Origin: Halichoerus grypus
Lineage: Eukaryota > Chordata > Mammalia > Carnivora > Phocidae
Length of the DNA stretch: 64,000 nucleotides
Assembly: GCF_964656455.1 (NCBI RefSeq)
Contig: NC_135719.1
Location: 79,331,562 to 79,395,561 of the forward strand
Reading direction: 5' to 3'
The notes under the pieces were generated by a model. That model ran no database searches. It was not told the DNA's origin and worked only from the letters and a program-made list of their open reading frames with translations. A program made the translations under genes and the position numbers. Positions 45,953 through 58,061 of the stretch are shown here, in pieces; position 1 is the stretch's first letter, and the number at the start of each line of letters is the position of its first letter.

Positions 45953-48900
45953 ATGGCACTAAATTCCTATCTTTCAATAGTTACCCTGAATGTAAATGGG
46001 CTAAATGCCCCAATCAAAAGACACAGGCTATCAGATTGGATTAAAAAACAAGACCCATCGATTTGCTGTCTGCAAGAGACTCATTTTAGAACCAAAGACA
46101 CCCCAAGATTTAAAGTGAGGGGGTGGAAAACCATTTACCATGCTAATGGACACCAAAAAAAAGCTGGGGTGGCAATCCTTATATCAGACAAATTAGATTT
46201 TAAACCAAAGACTGTAATAAGAGATGAGGAAGGACACTATATCCTACTTAAAGGGTCTATCCAACAAGAAGATCTAACAATTGTAAATATCTATGCCCCT
46301 AACATGGGAGCAGCCAATTATATAAGGCAATTAATAACAAAAGCAAAGAAACACATCGACAACAATACAATAATAGTGGGGGACTTTAACACCCCCCCTC
46401 ACTGAAATGGACAGATCGTCTAAGCAAAAGATCAACAAGGAAATAAAGACTTTAAATGACACACTGGACCAAATGGACTTCACAGACATATTCAGAACAT
46501 TCCATCCCAAAGCAACGGAATACACATTCTTCTCTAGTGCCCATGGAACATTCTCCAGAATAGATCACATCCTAGGTCATAAATCAGGTCTCAGCCGGTA
46601 CCAAAAGATTGGGATCATTCCCTGCATATTTTCAGACCACAAGGCTTTGAAACTAGAACTCAATCACAAGAGGAAAGTCGGAAAGAACTCAAATACATGG
46701 AGGCTAAAGAGCATCCTACTGAAGAATGAATGGGTCAACCAGGAAATTAAAGAAGAATTAAAAAAATTCATGGAAACCAATGAAAATGAAAACACAACTA
46801 TTCAAAATCTTTGGGATACAGCAAAGGCAGTCCTAAGAGGAAAGTATATAGCAATACAAGCCTTTCTCAAGAAACAAGAAAGGTCTCAAGTACACAACCT
46901 AACCCTACACCTAAAGGAGCTGGAGAAAGAACAGCAAATAAAGCCTAAACCCAGCAGGAGAAGAGAAATAATAAAGATCAGAGCAGAAATCAATGAAATA
47001 GAAACCAAAAGAACAGTAGAACAGATCAACAAAACTAGGAGCTGGTTCTTTGAAAGAATTAACAAGATTGATAAACCCCTGGCCAGACTTATCAAAAAGA
47101 AAAGAGAAATGACCCAAATCAACAAAATCATGAATGAAAGAGGAGAAATCACAACCAACACCAAAGAAATACAAACAATTATAAGAACATATTATGAGCA
47201 ACTATATGCCAGCAAATTAGATAACCTGGAAGAAATGGATGCATTCCTAGAGATGTATCAACTACCAAAACTGAACCAGGAAGAAATAGAAAACCTGAAC
47301 AGACCTATAACCACTAAGGAAATTGAAGCAGTCATCAAAAATCTCCCAAAACACAAAAGCCCAGGGCCAGATGGCTTCCCAGGGGAATTCTACCAAACAT
47401 TTCAAGAAGAATTAATACCTATTCTTCTGAAACTGTTCCAAAAAATAGAAATGGAAGGAAAACTTCCAAACTCATTTTATGAGGCCAGCATTACCTTGAT
47501 CCCAAAACCAGACAAAGACCCCATCAAAACGGAGAATTACAGACCAATATCCCTGATGAACATGGATGCAAAAATTCTCACCAAAATACTAGCCAATAGG
47601 ATCCAACAGTACATTAAAAGGATTATTCACCACGACCAAGTGGGATTTATCCCTGGGCTGCAAGGTTGGTTCAACATCCGCAAATCAATCAACGTGATAC
47701 AATACATTAACAAAGGAAAGAACAAGAATCATATGATCCTCTCAATAGATGCAGAAAAAGCATTTGACAAAGTACAGCATCCTTTCTTGATCAAAACTCT
47801 TCAGAGTATAGGCATAGAGGGTACATACCTCAATATCATAAAAGCCATCTATGAAAAACCTACAGCGAATATCATTCTCAATGGGGAAAAACTGAGAGCT
47901 TTCCCCCTAAGGTCAGGAATGCGGCAGGGATGTCCACTATCACCACTGCTATTCAACATAGTATTGGAAGTCCTAGCCACAGCAATCAGACAACAAAAAG
48001 AAATCAAAGGCATCCAAATCGGCAAAGAAGAAGTCAAACTCTCACTCTTTGCAGATGATATGATACTTTATGTGGAAAATCCCAAAGACTCCACCCCAAA
48101 ACTGCTAGAACTCATACAGGAATTCAGTCAAGTGGCAGGATATAAAATCAATGCACAGAAGTCAGTGGCATTCCTATACACCAACAACAAGTCAGAAGAA
48201 AGAGAAATTAAGGAGTCGATCCCATTTACAATTGCACCCAAAACCATAAGATACCTAGGAATAAATCTAACCAAAGAGGCAAAGGATCTGTACTCAGAAA
48301 ACTATAAAATACTCATGAAAGAAATTGAGGAAGACACAAAGAAATGGAAAAACATTCCATGCTCATGGATTGGAAGAACAAATATTGTGAAGATGTCAAT
48401 GCTACCTAGAGCAATCTACACATTCAATGCAATCCCCATCAAAATACCATCCACTTTTTTCAAAGAAATGGAACAAATAATCCTAAAATTTGTATGGAAC
48501 CAGAAAAGACCCCGCATAGCCGGAGGAATGTTGAAAAAGAAAAGCAAAGCTGGCGGCATCACAATTCCGGATTTCCAGCTCTACTACAAAGCTGTCATCA
48601 TCAAGACAGTATGGTACTGGCACAAAAACAGGCACATAGATCAATGGAACAGAATAGAGAGCCCAGAAATGGACCCTCAACTATATGGTCAACTAATCTT
48701 TGACAAAGCAGGAAAGAATGTCCAATGGAAAAAAGACAGTCTCTTCAACAAATGGTGTTGGGAAAATTGGACAGCCACATGCAGAAGAATGAAACTGGAC
48801 CATTTCCTTACACCACACACAAAAATAGACTCCAAATGGTTGAAAGACCTCAATGTGAGACAGGAGTCCATCAAAATCCTAAAGGAGAACACAGGCAGCA

Positions 48901-49769
48901 ACCTCTTCGACCTCAGCCGCAGCAACTTCTTCCTAGAAACATCGCCAAAGGCAAGGGAAGCAAGGGCAAAAATGAACTATTGGGACTTCATCAAGATAAA
49001 AAGCTTTTGCAAAGCAAAGGAAACAGTCAATAAAACCAAAAGACAACTGACAGAATGGGAGAAGATATTTGCAAATGACATATCAGATAAAGGGCTAGTA
49101 TCCAAAATCTATAAAGAACTCATCAAACTCAACACCAAAAGAACAAAGAATCCAATCAAGAAATGGGCAGAAGACATGAACAGACATTTTTCCAAAGAAG
49201 ACATCCAAATGGCCAACAGACACATGAAAAAGTGTTCAATATCGCTCGGCATCAGGGAAATCCAAATCAAAACCTGAATGAGATACCACCTCACACCAGT
49301 CAGAATGGCTAAAATTAACAAGTCAGGAAATGACAGATGTTGGCGGGGATGCGGAGAAAGGGGAACCCTCCTACACTGTTGGTGGGAATGTAAGCTAGTG
49401 CAGCCACTCTGGAAAACAGTATGGAGGTTCCTCAAAAAGTTGAAAATAGAGCTACCATACGATCCAGCAATTGCACTACTGGGTATTTACCCCAAAGATA
49501 CAAAAGTAGGGATCTGAAAGGGTACGTGCATCCCGATGTTTATAGCAGCAATGTCCACAATAGCCAAACTGTGGAAAGAGCCAAGATGTCCATCAACAGA
49601 TGAATGGATAAAGAAGAAGTGGTATATATATACAATGGAATATTATGCGGCCATCAAAAGGAATGAGATCTTGCCATTTGCAACGACGTGGATGGAACTG
49701 GAGGGTATTATGCTGAGCAAAATAAGTCAAACAGAGAAAGACATGTATCATATGACCTCACTGATATGA
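45953..49769 (+). pseudogene. L1 ORF2 (endonuclease-reverse transcriptase), frameshifted
   Basis: ORF2p nicks target DNA and reverse-transcribes L1 RNA. The frame starts at ATG 45953 with the endonuclease (LNVNGLNAP, CCLQETHF, IYAPN, VGDFN). In the C run at 46392-46398 there are seven C residues where the family frame needs six, so the first frame stops at 46405 and the body continues +1 from 46407 (956 codons). That part holds the SDH motif of the endonuclease, the RT domain with [29 protein letters not shown] and FADD (48048-48059), and the C-terminal region. TGA at 49275-49277 interrupts the frame just before [14 protein letters not shown] at 49515-49517 interrupts it again, consistent with CpG decay of CGA. 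The Cys-rich motif ([14 protein letters not shown]) follows the first of these stops. The natural stop is at 49767-49769. Confidence 0.93.
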
Positions 49770-50217
49770 GGAATTCTTAATCTCAGGAAACAAACTGAGG
49801 GTTGCTGGAGTGGGGCGTGGGGTGGGAGGGATGGGGTGACTGGGTGATGGTCACTGGGGAGGGTATGTGCTCTGGTAAGCGCTGTGAACTGTGCAAGACT
49901 GTTGAATCTCAGATCTGTACCTCTGAAACAAATAATGCAATATATGTTAAGAAAGAAAAAAAGAAGAAGAATGTAGCAGGAGGGGAAGAATGAAGGGGGG
50001 GAAATCGGAGGGGGAGAAGAACCATGAGAGACGATGGACTCTGAAAAACAAACTGAGGGTTCTAGAGGGGAGGGGGGTGGGAGGATGGGTTAGCCTGGTG
50101 ATGGGTATTGGGGAGGGCATGTTCTGCATGGAGCACTGGGTGTTATGCACAAACAATGAATCATGGAACACTATATCTAAAACTAATGATGTAATGTATG
50201 GGGATTAACATAACAAT
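49770..50217 (+). repeat. L1 3' UTR with two G-rich modules
   Basis: Two similar G-rich segments follow each other: one from about 49790 ('gaggggagg'-type text, 'gatggggtgactgggtgatg', 'tggggagggtatgtgctctg') and one from about 50040 ('gaggggaggggggtgggagg', 'ggtgatgggtattggggagg'). Both are G-quadruplex-like and each is followed by a 'ctaatgatgta'-type or 'caaataatgcaatatatg' ending. Confidence 0.7.
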
Positions 50218-50244
50218 AAAAAAAAAAAAAAGTTTCTTAGGCAC

Positions 50245-50716
50245 TTCTGATGTGAGGCCAGGGTTGGGAACTCCAGATAGGCACAGGGGTAATCTGACAC
50301 TGTTTTCCTCTGGTAGTGGGCTTGGGGTGCTATCAAGTTGTGGACTGCAGAGGGAAGGGGGGGTGTGGTTATAGAATAGGATAGATGAGTGCTAGGCAAA
50401 CAGATAGCTTGTTTTTTGTTTTTGTTTTTTGCCTGTTTTTTTTTTTATATCAATTGGATTATTTGTTCAGAGAAGTTTTAGATTTACAGAAAAATTCAAT
50501 AGAAAGTATAGAAAATTCTCATATGCTTCTCCCTTCCCTGCTCTCCTACCCACACAGCCCAAAGTTTTCCTGTTATTAACATCTTGCATTAGTGTGGTAC
50601 TTTTCCTATAATTGATGAGCTAATATTGATTATTATTAAGTCCATAATTTAATTAGGATTAATTCTTTGCATTACATAGTTCTAGGGGTTTAGACATTAC
50701 ATAATGTCATTATAGG
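50245..50716. other. No recognised feature
   Basis: Unclassified sequence with a T-rich stretch near 50410-50450; no coding features. Confidence 0.4.
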
Positions 50717-50995
50717 AGAGGAAACCGTTTTCCTCAGCTCTCTTATGATCTCTGGCTGGGTCTGAAAATTGAACTGACAGAGATAAGTAGGAGAAAAGCA
50801 TACAAATTTGATTAAATTTTTACATGTACGTGGAAGCCTTTCACAAGGGAATGAAGACCTGAAGAAGTGACGATAGCAGGATGCTTTTATACCTTTTAGA
50901 CAAAGAAACAGTACATTTGTGAAGAATTGACAAGATAAAGGGATTTGGTCTATGGGTTGTAGTGGTGAAGAAGTAACTAGAGAGAAAAAGGTTAG
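50717..50995. repeat. Old LTR-like repeat, left part
   Basis: Diverged relative of 16559-17060 ('tttgtgaagaattgacaaga'). It continues at 55273-55490 after the L1 inserted in it. Confidence 0.4.
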
Positions 50996-52515
50996 TTTTT
51001 TTTTTTTTAATTAAAATGCAATTAACATATAGTGTATTATGAATTTCAGAGGTAGAGTTTAGTGATTCATCAGTTGCATATAACACCCACACTCATTACA
51101 TCATGTGCCCTCCTTAATGCCCATCACCCAGTTACCTCATCCCCCATCCCCCTCCCTTCCAGCAACCCTCATTTTTTTTTTCCCGTATTAAGAATCTCTT
51201 ATGGTTTGTCTCCCTCTAATTTTGTCTTATTCTATTTTTCTTCTCTTCCCCTATGATCCTCTATATTTTTCCTTAAATTCCACATATGAGTGAAATCATA
51301 TAATTGTCTTTCGATGACCTATTTCATTTAGCATACTACCCTCCAGTTCCATCCACATTGTTGCAAATAACATGATTTCATTCTTTTTAATGACTGAGTA
51401 ATATACCATTATGTATATATATCACCTCTTCTTTATCCATTCATCTGTCAATGGACATTGGGCTCTTTCCATATTTTGGCTATTGTGGACATTGCTGCTA
51501 TAAATATTGGGGTGCAGGTGTCCCTTTGAATCACTATGTTTGTATTCTTTGGGTAAATACCTCATAGTGCAATTGTTGGGTCATAGGTAGCTCTATTTTT
51601 AACTTTTTGAGGAACCTCCATACTGTTTTCCACAGTGGCTGCACTAGTTTGCATTCCCACCAACAGTATAGGCAGTTTCCCCTTTCTCTGCATCCTTGCC
51701 AACATCTGTTATTTCTTGACTTGTTAATTTTACCCATTCTGACCAGTGTGAGGTGGAATTTCACTGTGGTTTTGATATTTATTTCTCTGATGTCAAGGAA
51801 TGTAGAGCAGTTTTTCATGTGTCTGTTGCCGTTTGTATATCTTCTTTGGAGAAATGTCTGTTCATGTCTTCTGCTCATTTCTTGACTGGATTATTTGTTT
51901 TTTTGGGTGTTGAGTTTGATAAGTTCTTTAAAGATTTTACATGCTAGCCCGTTAGCTGATAAGACATTTGCAAATATCTTCTCGCATTCTGTCAGTTGTC
52001 TTTTAGTTTTGTTGACTGTTTCCTTTGCTGTGCAAAAGCTTTTTATCTTGATGAAGTCTCAAAAGTTCATTTTTGCCTTTGTTTCCCTCGCCTTTGGAGA
52101 AGTGTCTAGCAAGAAGTTTCTGCGGCCGAGGTCGAAGAGGTTGCTGGCTGTGTTCTTCTCTAGGATTTTGAAGGACTCCTGTCTCACACTTAAGTCTTTC
52201 ATGCATTTTGTATTTATTTTTGTGAATAGTGTAAGAATATAGTCCAGTTTCATTCTTCTACACGTGGCTATCCAATTCTCCCAACACCAATTGTTGAAAA
52301 GACTGTCTTTTTTCCATTGGATATTCTTTCCTGCTTTGCTGAAGATTAGTTGACCACAGAGTTGAGGGTCCATCTCTGGGTTTTCTCTTCTGTTCCATTG
52401 ATCTGTGGGTTCTTTTTTTTTTCCTTTTTTTTTTTTTTGCCAGTACCATACTGTCTTGATGATTACAACTTTGTAATATAGCTTGAAGTCCGGTATTGTG
52501 ATTACCACCAGGTTT

Positions 52516-52702
52516 GATTTTTTTTTAAATATTTTATTTATTTATTTGAGAGAGAGAGAGAGAATGGGAGGGAAGAGAAGGAGAGGGAGAAGCAGACTCC
52601 CTGCTGAGCAGGGAGACTGATGCAGGGCTCTATTCCAGAACTCTGGGATCATGACCTGAGCCAAAGGCAGATGCTTAACCAACTGACTCACCCATGCGCC
52701 CC
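52516..52702 (-). mobile_element. CAN-SINE inside L1
   Basis: 'tttttaaatattttatttat' tail and the head 'gactcacccatgcgcccc'. Confidence 0.92.
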
Positions 52703-53848
52703 TGGTTTTCTTTTTCAACATTCCGTTGGCTATTCAGGGTCTTTTCTTGTTCCATACTAATTTTAGGTATTATTTGTTCCAGCTTTGTGAAAAATTTTGA
52801 TGGTATTTTGATAGAGATTACATAGAATATGTAGATTGCTTTGGGTAGCATAGATATTTTAACAATATTTGTTCTTCCAATCCATGAACATGGAATGTTT
52901 TTCCATTTCTTTATGTCTTCCTCAATTTCTTTCATAAGTGTTCTATAGTTTTCAGAGTACAGATCATTTACCTCTTTGGTTCAGTTTATTCCTAGGTATC
53001 TTATGGTTTTCTTGTGTAATTGTAAATGAGATCAATTCCTTAATTTTTCTTTCTTCTGTCTCATTGCTAGTAAATAGAAATGCAACTGACTTTTGTGCAT
53101 TGATTTTATATCCTACCACTTTGCTGAATTCCTGTATGAGTTCTAGCAAATTTTGGTGCAGTTTCTTCGGGGTTTTCCACATAGAGTATCATGTCATCTG
53201 TGAAGAGTGACAATTTGACTTCTTCTTTGTTGATTTGGATGCCTTTTATTTTTTTGTTGTTGTTTTATGATTGCTGTGGCTAGGACTTCTAGTACTATGT
53301 TGAACAACAGTGGTGATAGTGGACATCCCTGCCATGTTCCTGACCTTAGTGGAAAAGCTCTCAATTTTTCTCCATTGAGAATTATATTTGCTGTGGGCTT
53401 TTCATATATGGCTTTTATGATATTGAGGTACGTTCCCTCTATCCCTACACTGTGGAGAGTTTTAATCAAGAAAGGATACTGTATTTTGTCAAATGCTTTT
53501 TCTGCATCCATTGAGAGGATCATATGGTTCTTGTCTTTTCTTTTATTAATGTGGTGTATGACATTGATTGATTTGCAGATGTTGAACCACGCTTGCAGCC
53601 AGGAATAAATCCCACTTGGTCATGGTGAATAATCCTTTTAATGTACTGTTGAGTCCTATTTGGCTTGTATTTTGGTGAGAATTTTTGTATCCGTGTTCAT
53701 CAGGGATATTGGTCTGTTATTCTCCTTTAGGGTGGGGTCTTTATCTGGTTTGGGATCAAGGTAATGCTGGCCTCATAGAAGGAGTTTGGAAGTTTTCCTT
53801 CCATTTCTATTTTTTGAAACAGCTTCAGAAGAATAGGTATTAATTCTT

Positions 53849-54075
53849 CTTTATTTTTTAAAGATTTTTTTTATTTATTTGAGAGAGTGAGTAAATGAGA
53901 CACAGAGAGAGAGAGAGAGAGCACAGGAGCATGAGCTGGGGGACGAGCAGAGTGAGAGGGAGAAGCAGGCTCCCCACCGAGCAGGGAGCCCAACATGGGG
54001 ATGGTTCCCAGGACTCTGGGATCATTACCTGAGCCAAAGCCTGATGCTTAACTGACTGAGCTACCCAGGCACCCC
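53849..54075 (-). mobile_element. CAN-SINE inside L1
   Basis: 'ttttttaaagattttttt' tail and the head 'gagctacccaggcacccc'. Target-site duplication gtattaattctt on both sides. Confidence 0.93.
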
Positions 54076-55272
54076 AGTATTAATTCTTTAAATTTTTGGT
54101 AGAATTCCACTGGGAAGCCATCTGGTCCTGGACTCTTGTTTGTTGGGAGAATTTTGATTACTGCTTCAATTTCTTTGCTGGTTATGGGTTGGTCCAGGGT
54201 TTCTATTTCTTCCTGTTTCAGTTTTGGTACTTTATATGTTTCTAGGAATGCATCCATTTCTTCCAGATTGCCTAATTTGTTGGCATATAGTTGTTCATAA
54301 AATGTTCTTAAAGTTGTTTGTATTTCTTTGATGATGGTTATGGTCGCTCCTCTTTCATTGATGATTTTATTAATTTGGGTCCTTTCTCTTTTCTTTTTGA
54401 TAAGTCTGGCTAGGGGTTTATCAATCTTATTAATTCTTTCAAAGAACCAGCTCTTAGTTTCGTTGGTCTGTTCTACTATTCTTTTGATTTCTATTTCATT
54501 GATTTCTGCTCTACTCTTTATTATTTCCTCTTCTCCTGATGGATTTATGCTTTATTTGCTGTTCTTTCTCCAGCTCCTTTAGGTGTAACATTAGATTGTG
54601 TATTTGAGACTTTTTTTGTTTCTGGAGAAAGACTTGTATTGCTGTATACTTCCCTCGTAGGACTGCCTTCCCTGCATCTCAAAGATTCTGAACAGTTGTG
54701 CTTTCATATTAACTGGTTTCTATGAATTTTTTTAATTTTCACTGGTTTCTATGAATTTTTAAAATTTTTCTTCATTAATTTCTTTGTTGACCCATTCATT
54801 CTTTTGTAGGATGCTCCTTAACCTCCATGTGTTTGTGTTCCTTCCTAATTTTCTCTTGTGATTGAGTTCAAGATTGAAAGCATTGTGGTCTGAAAAAATG
54901 AAAGGAACAACCTTAATCTTTTGGTACCAGTTGAGACCTGATTAGTGAAGCACTATGTGATCTATTCTGGAGAAGATTCCATTGTACTCAAGAAGAATGT
55001 GTATTCTGTGATTTTAAAGTGAAATGCTCTGAATATATCTGTGAAGTCCATCTGGTCCTGTGTGTCATTCAAAGCCATTGTTTCCTTGTTGATCTTCTAC
55101 ATAGATAATCTGTCCATTGCTGTGCCTAGGTTGTAAATTCCAATAATTATAAGATTATCGTATTATTATCAGTATGTTCTTTACATTTGTTATTAATTGG
55201 TTTATATAATTGGCTGTTCCCAAGTTAGGGGCATAAATATTTACAATTGTCAGAACTTCTTGTTGGATAGAT

Positions 55273-55490
55273 GAAAAGGGTTAGTTTAACAAGGTTTGTT
55301 TCCAGATTCCTCTGGTACTACCTCTGGCTGGTAAGAGTTTGTCTCCAGGAAAAGAATTTATTCCCTGCCTTTAGGCAAAAAAGGGAGAGCCTTTTCAGCA
55401 TTTACTGATTCTTAACTACCTTTGGTGTGAAAAAAAATTTTTATGTCAAAGAGCCAAACCAGACTATGTCAGGTTTCCTTCAGCCTGAAC
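55273..55490. repeat. Old LTR-like repeat, right part
   Basis: Continuation of 50717-50995 after the L1 insertion. Confidence 0.35.
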
Positions 55491-55498
55491 AAGGAATA

Positions 55499-55725
55499 TC
55501 TCCTCATTTATTTAGACTTTCTTTGATTTCTTTCATGAGAGATTTATAGTTTTCCTCATATTGATCTTGCCTATTCTTGAGTAGATTCATATGTAGATAT
55601 TTCATTTTTCTTTGGTGCTAATGTAAGTTTTTTTTTTTCAGATTTAAATTGTTTATTGCTGGTATATAAGAAAGCAATTGATTTTTGTATATTAACCTTG
55701 TATCTTGCAATTTTGCTCTAAAGAG
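55499..55725 (-). mobile_element. L1 ORF2 fragment
   Basis: 'gatttctttcatgagagatt' ... 'tattaaccttgtatcttgca' is L1 ORF2 text in reverse; short and old. Confidence 0.75.
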
Positions 55726-56394
55726 ACATATTTTTATCCTATAGATAATTGAAGACACTAAAAGCAAGAGTCTTCCACTAGTCTATTTATGCTCAAGGAG
55801 TATTAATCTGGAAGTGATATGTAGAACAGATTGGAAGGAAAAGAGGCTAGAGGCAGGGACCCTGTCCGTGTAAGAGGCTTTTCTGTGAGCCCTCCAAGAG
55901 ACAGTAAGATTCTGAATAAGTATATTACAGCACTAATGGAAAAGTTAGAAAAGATTGAAGAAGGAAATACCCTAAATTGGCCCATGTCCTTCACACCTAT
56001 GGATCTCTTTGTTACCAGACTCCAACTTGTCCATGCACCCAATGTGCAGTAAGCCAAATTCTGAGACACAGGATTTAAAGCAAGGAAAGCTTTATAGTCA
56101 AGGGGGCAACCCAAGGGGGATCATTCCCAAAGCCGCCTTGCCCTGTTGATCTTAGGACAACTTATACACATGAAAGGAAGGTAAGGGCTTACTTGAACCT
56201 TGTTGGGAGATCCCTGAAGCAATGTGGAGGTAAGCATTCTTGTGAACAATGAGGCACTATTTGGGACCTGGGATCAAGACAAATGTTACTGTCTGATCCC
56301 CGTTATGTTTCTACAATCAGTGGGTAAACAGGGAGTAGTAGTAAAAGCAAAATTAGTGTTTGATCATGCATGAAGTTAAGAGGTATGCAAAACA

Positions 56395-56605
56395 GGGATG
56401 CCTGGGTGACTCAGTCAGTTGAGCTTCTGACTCTTGGTTTCAGTTCAGGTCCTGATTTCATGGGTGGTAAGATTGAGCCCTAATCAGACTACACACTTGG
56501 TGGGGAGTCTATCTGGGGATTCTCTCCCTTTGCCCCTCCATCCACTTGTGATCTCTCTTTCTCTTTCTCTCTCTCAACTAAAAAAATAAATATTACAAAG
56601 AAAAA
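56395..56605 (+). mobile_element. CAN-SINE, counterpart of 27973-28190
   Basis: Same insertion as in the other units. Confidence 0.88.
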
Positions 56606-56787
56606 TTAGTATATAAAACATAATTAAGTAGGGAACAACACAACTTAGACCTAAGTGTATAAGGCAACTAATACAACTATAGTTTTGCTTATGCTTTCAA
56701 AATGGGTCCAGGAACCAAGTGCCTGGCTTCCTCTTCACACACAGTTCCCTCTTTCAGATGACTTTACCATCCTCTTCACCTAACTTC

Positions 56788-56988
56788 TTTTTTTCTTTTT
56801 TTAAAGATTTTATTTATTTATTTGACAGAGAGAGACAGCGAGAGCAGGAACACAAGCAGGGGGAGCGGGAGAGGGAGAAGCAGGCTTCCCACTGAGCAGG
56901 GAGCCCAATGTGGGACTCGATCCCAGGACCCTGGGATCATGACCTGAGCCGAAGGCAGACACTTAACGACTGAGCCACCCAGGTGCCC
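56788..56988 (-). mobile_element. CAN-SINE (unit B only)
   Basis: Perfect 16-bp target-site duplication ctcttcacctaacttc (56772-56787 and 56989-57004). Empty sites in units A (about 28336) and C (about 61226). Confidence 0.96.
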
Positions 56989-57414
56989 CTCTTCACCTAA
57001 CTTCTAATTAATCCTCAAAACTCAGTTCAGGTGTTGTGGCCTTCTCTCTACCAGCTCCTCACAGCCCCTGGGGTCTCCACCACAGCCGAAAGAGCTATTT
57101 ACATTTGTAAATACAATGTATTTGTCTATTTATCTGACCATCTCTTTCATTAGATCATGAGCTCCTGAATCTGAGTAGCCTGGTATCTGGCCTAATTAAC
57201 ATAAACATAAATGAATAATTCATTCAAGTCCGCTGTTGGAACTCACAACACTACCAGGTACATGACAACTATTATATCAAACTTCCATCATGTGTTTTCT
57301 CCTAAAGAATTGAAATCATAGAGCTTCAAAACACTGAAGTTTCAGATCAGGAAGGAAGCTCTCCACCCATATCAGGAAGTCATCACTTCCTCAAAACTTC
57401 TTTGAGTCACATAC

Positions 57415-57420
57415 TATAAG
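57415..57420 (+). promoter_or_regulatory. TATA-like box of RNASE6-B
   Basis: TATAAG, stronger than the TTTAAG at the same place in units A and C. It was created by a small deletion that also removed the GAGGAAGT word present in A and C. Function is inferred. Confidence 0.35.
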
Positions 57421-57429
57421 TAGGCTTGC

Positions 57430-57678
57430 TCTTCCTGTACCTGCAGTGATACTGGCTTTAAACGGTGAGTTGGAGAGTGTGGGTCTCATCCACACTGTGC
57501 ACAAGAAGTGCATCTTCCAAGCCCTAGGTTCCCTTTCCTCTTTCCTAGGGCTCGGAGCCCTTCCCTGCTGCACGCAGGCTGCGCTGGCATACCTGGCAGA
57601 GGAACAGCAGACAAAAGCCTCTGAGCGTGGGACTAACCACTGCCTCTGACCTCAGCAGGAGCCCAGCACGGAGACCTG
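57430..57678 (+). other. Presumed noncoding 5' exon of RNASE6-B
   Basis: Ends at donor GACCTG|GTAAGAGG (GT at 57679-57680). As in the other units it contains a possible mini-intron, from a donor-like ACG|GTGAGT to an acceptor 'tttcctag'. The start is unknown. Confidence 0.45.
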
Positions 57679-58061
57679 GTAAGAGGAGAACCCCGGGGGC
57701 TGGGGAGAGTAGAGCCGTGAAGATGGCCAGAAGGTCTAGGTCACATAGGTGAAGGAAAAATATTCCAGGAGGGAGGAGGTAAGTGACAAGGTTCTGGACC
57801 CATAAGTACAGGACAAAGAAAAGAATGGGATCTGCCAGTCAGAGGAAAAGTCATCTTACCTCACATTCCTCTTCTCTGGGCTTCAGGTCCTTCATAGAAT
57901 GTGAGACTCAAGTCAGAAAGAAGATGGTTTAAAAAAAAATTCGACGAATGAAATCTTGAAAGGAGCAATAAAGATCTAAATAGTTGTGAATAATAATTTT
58001 GCTCTTATGGCTTCTACTACTGTCATTCTCTCACTTTCTTTCCTCTTCCTACACGGAAGAG

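Larger units (their letters stand above)
43130..50231 (+). mobile_element. Near full-length L1 retrotransposon
   Basis: 7.1 kb. It starts with the typical L1 5' end (GGGGGCAGAGCAAGATGGCGG) and ends in a poly(A) tail at 50218-50231. It has a 1.85-kb 5' UTR, ORF1, an intergenic gap of about 80-130 nt, ORF2 and a 3' UTR. Coding regions are largely preserved but carry one nonsense codon in ORF1, and one frameshift and two nonsense codons in ORF2, so it should be unable to move by itself. It is inserted in the A tail/target-site copy of a SINE. It is younger than the other L1s in the window by its good preservation. Confidence 0.97.
50996..55272 (-). mobile_element. Old antisense L1, 5'-truncated
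   Basis: Poly-T tail at 51000, then L1 3' UTR and a decayed ORF2 read on the - strand. Short preserved stretches of ORF2 on the - strand run from the C-terminal part (51534-51878) through the RT (53194-53523, with an '[15 protein letters not shown]' motif) to the RT start (54048-54257, KSPGPDGF). Many frameshifts. Flanked by 'aaaaaggttagtt' and 'aaaagggttagtt' target-site copies near 50985 and 55274. Two SINEs are inserted in it. Confidence 0.93.

Noticed and set aside
57446..57649. A 67-codon open frame with identical translation upstream of RNASE6-B and RNASE6-C (61705-61908)
   Set aside because: It begins with GTG and has no ATG at its start; it lies over the noncoding exon and its identity follows from the recent duplication. 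No evidence for translation.
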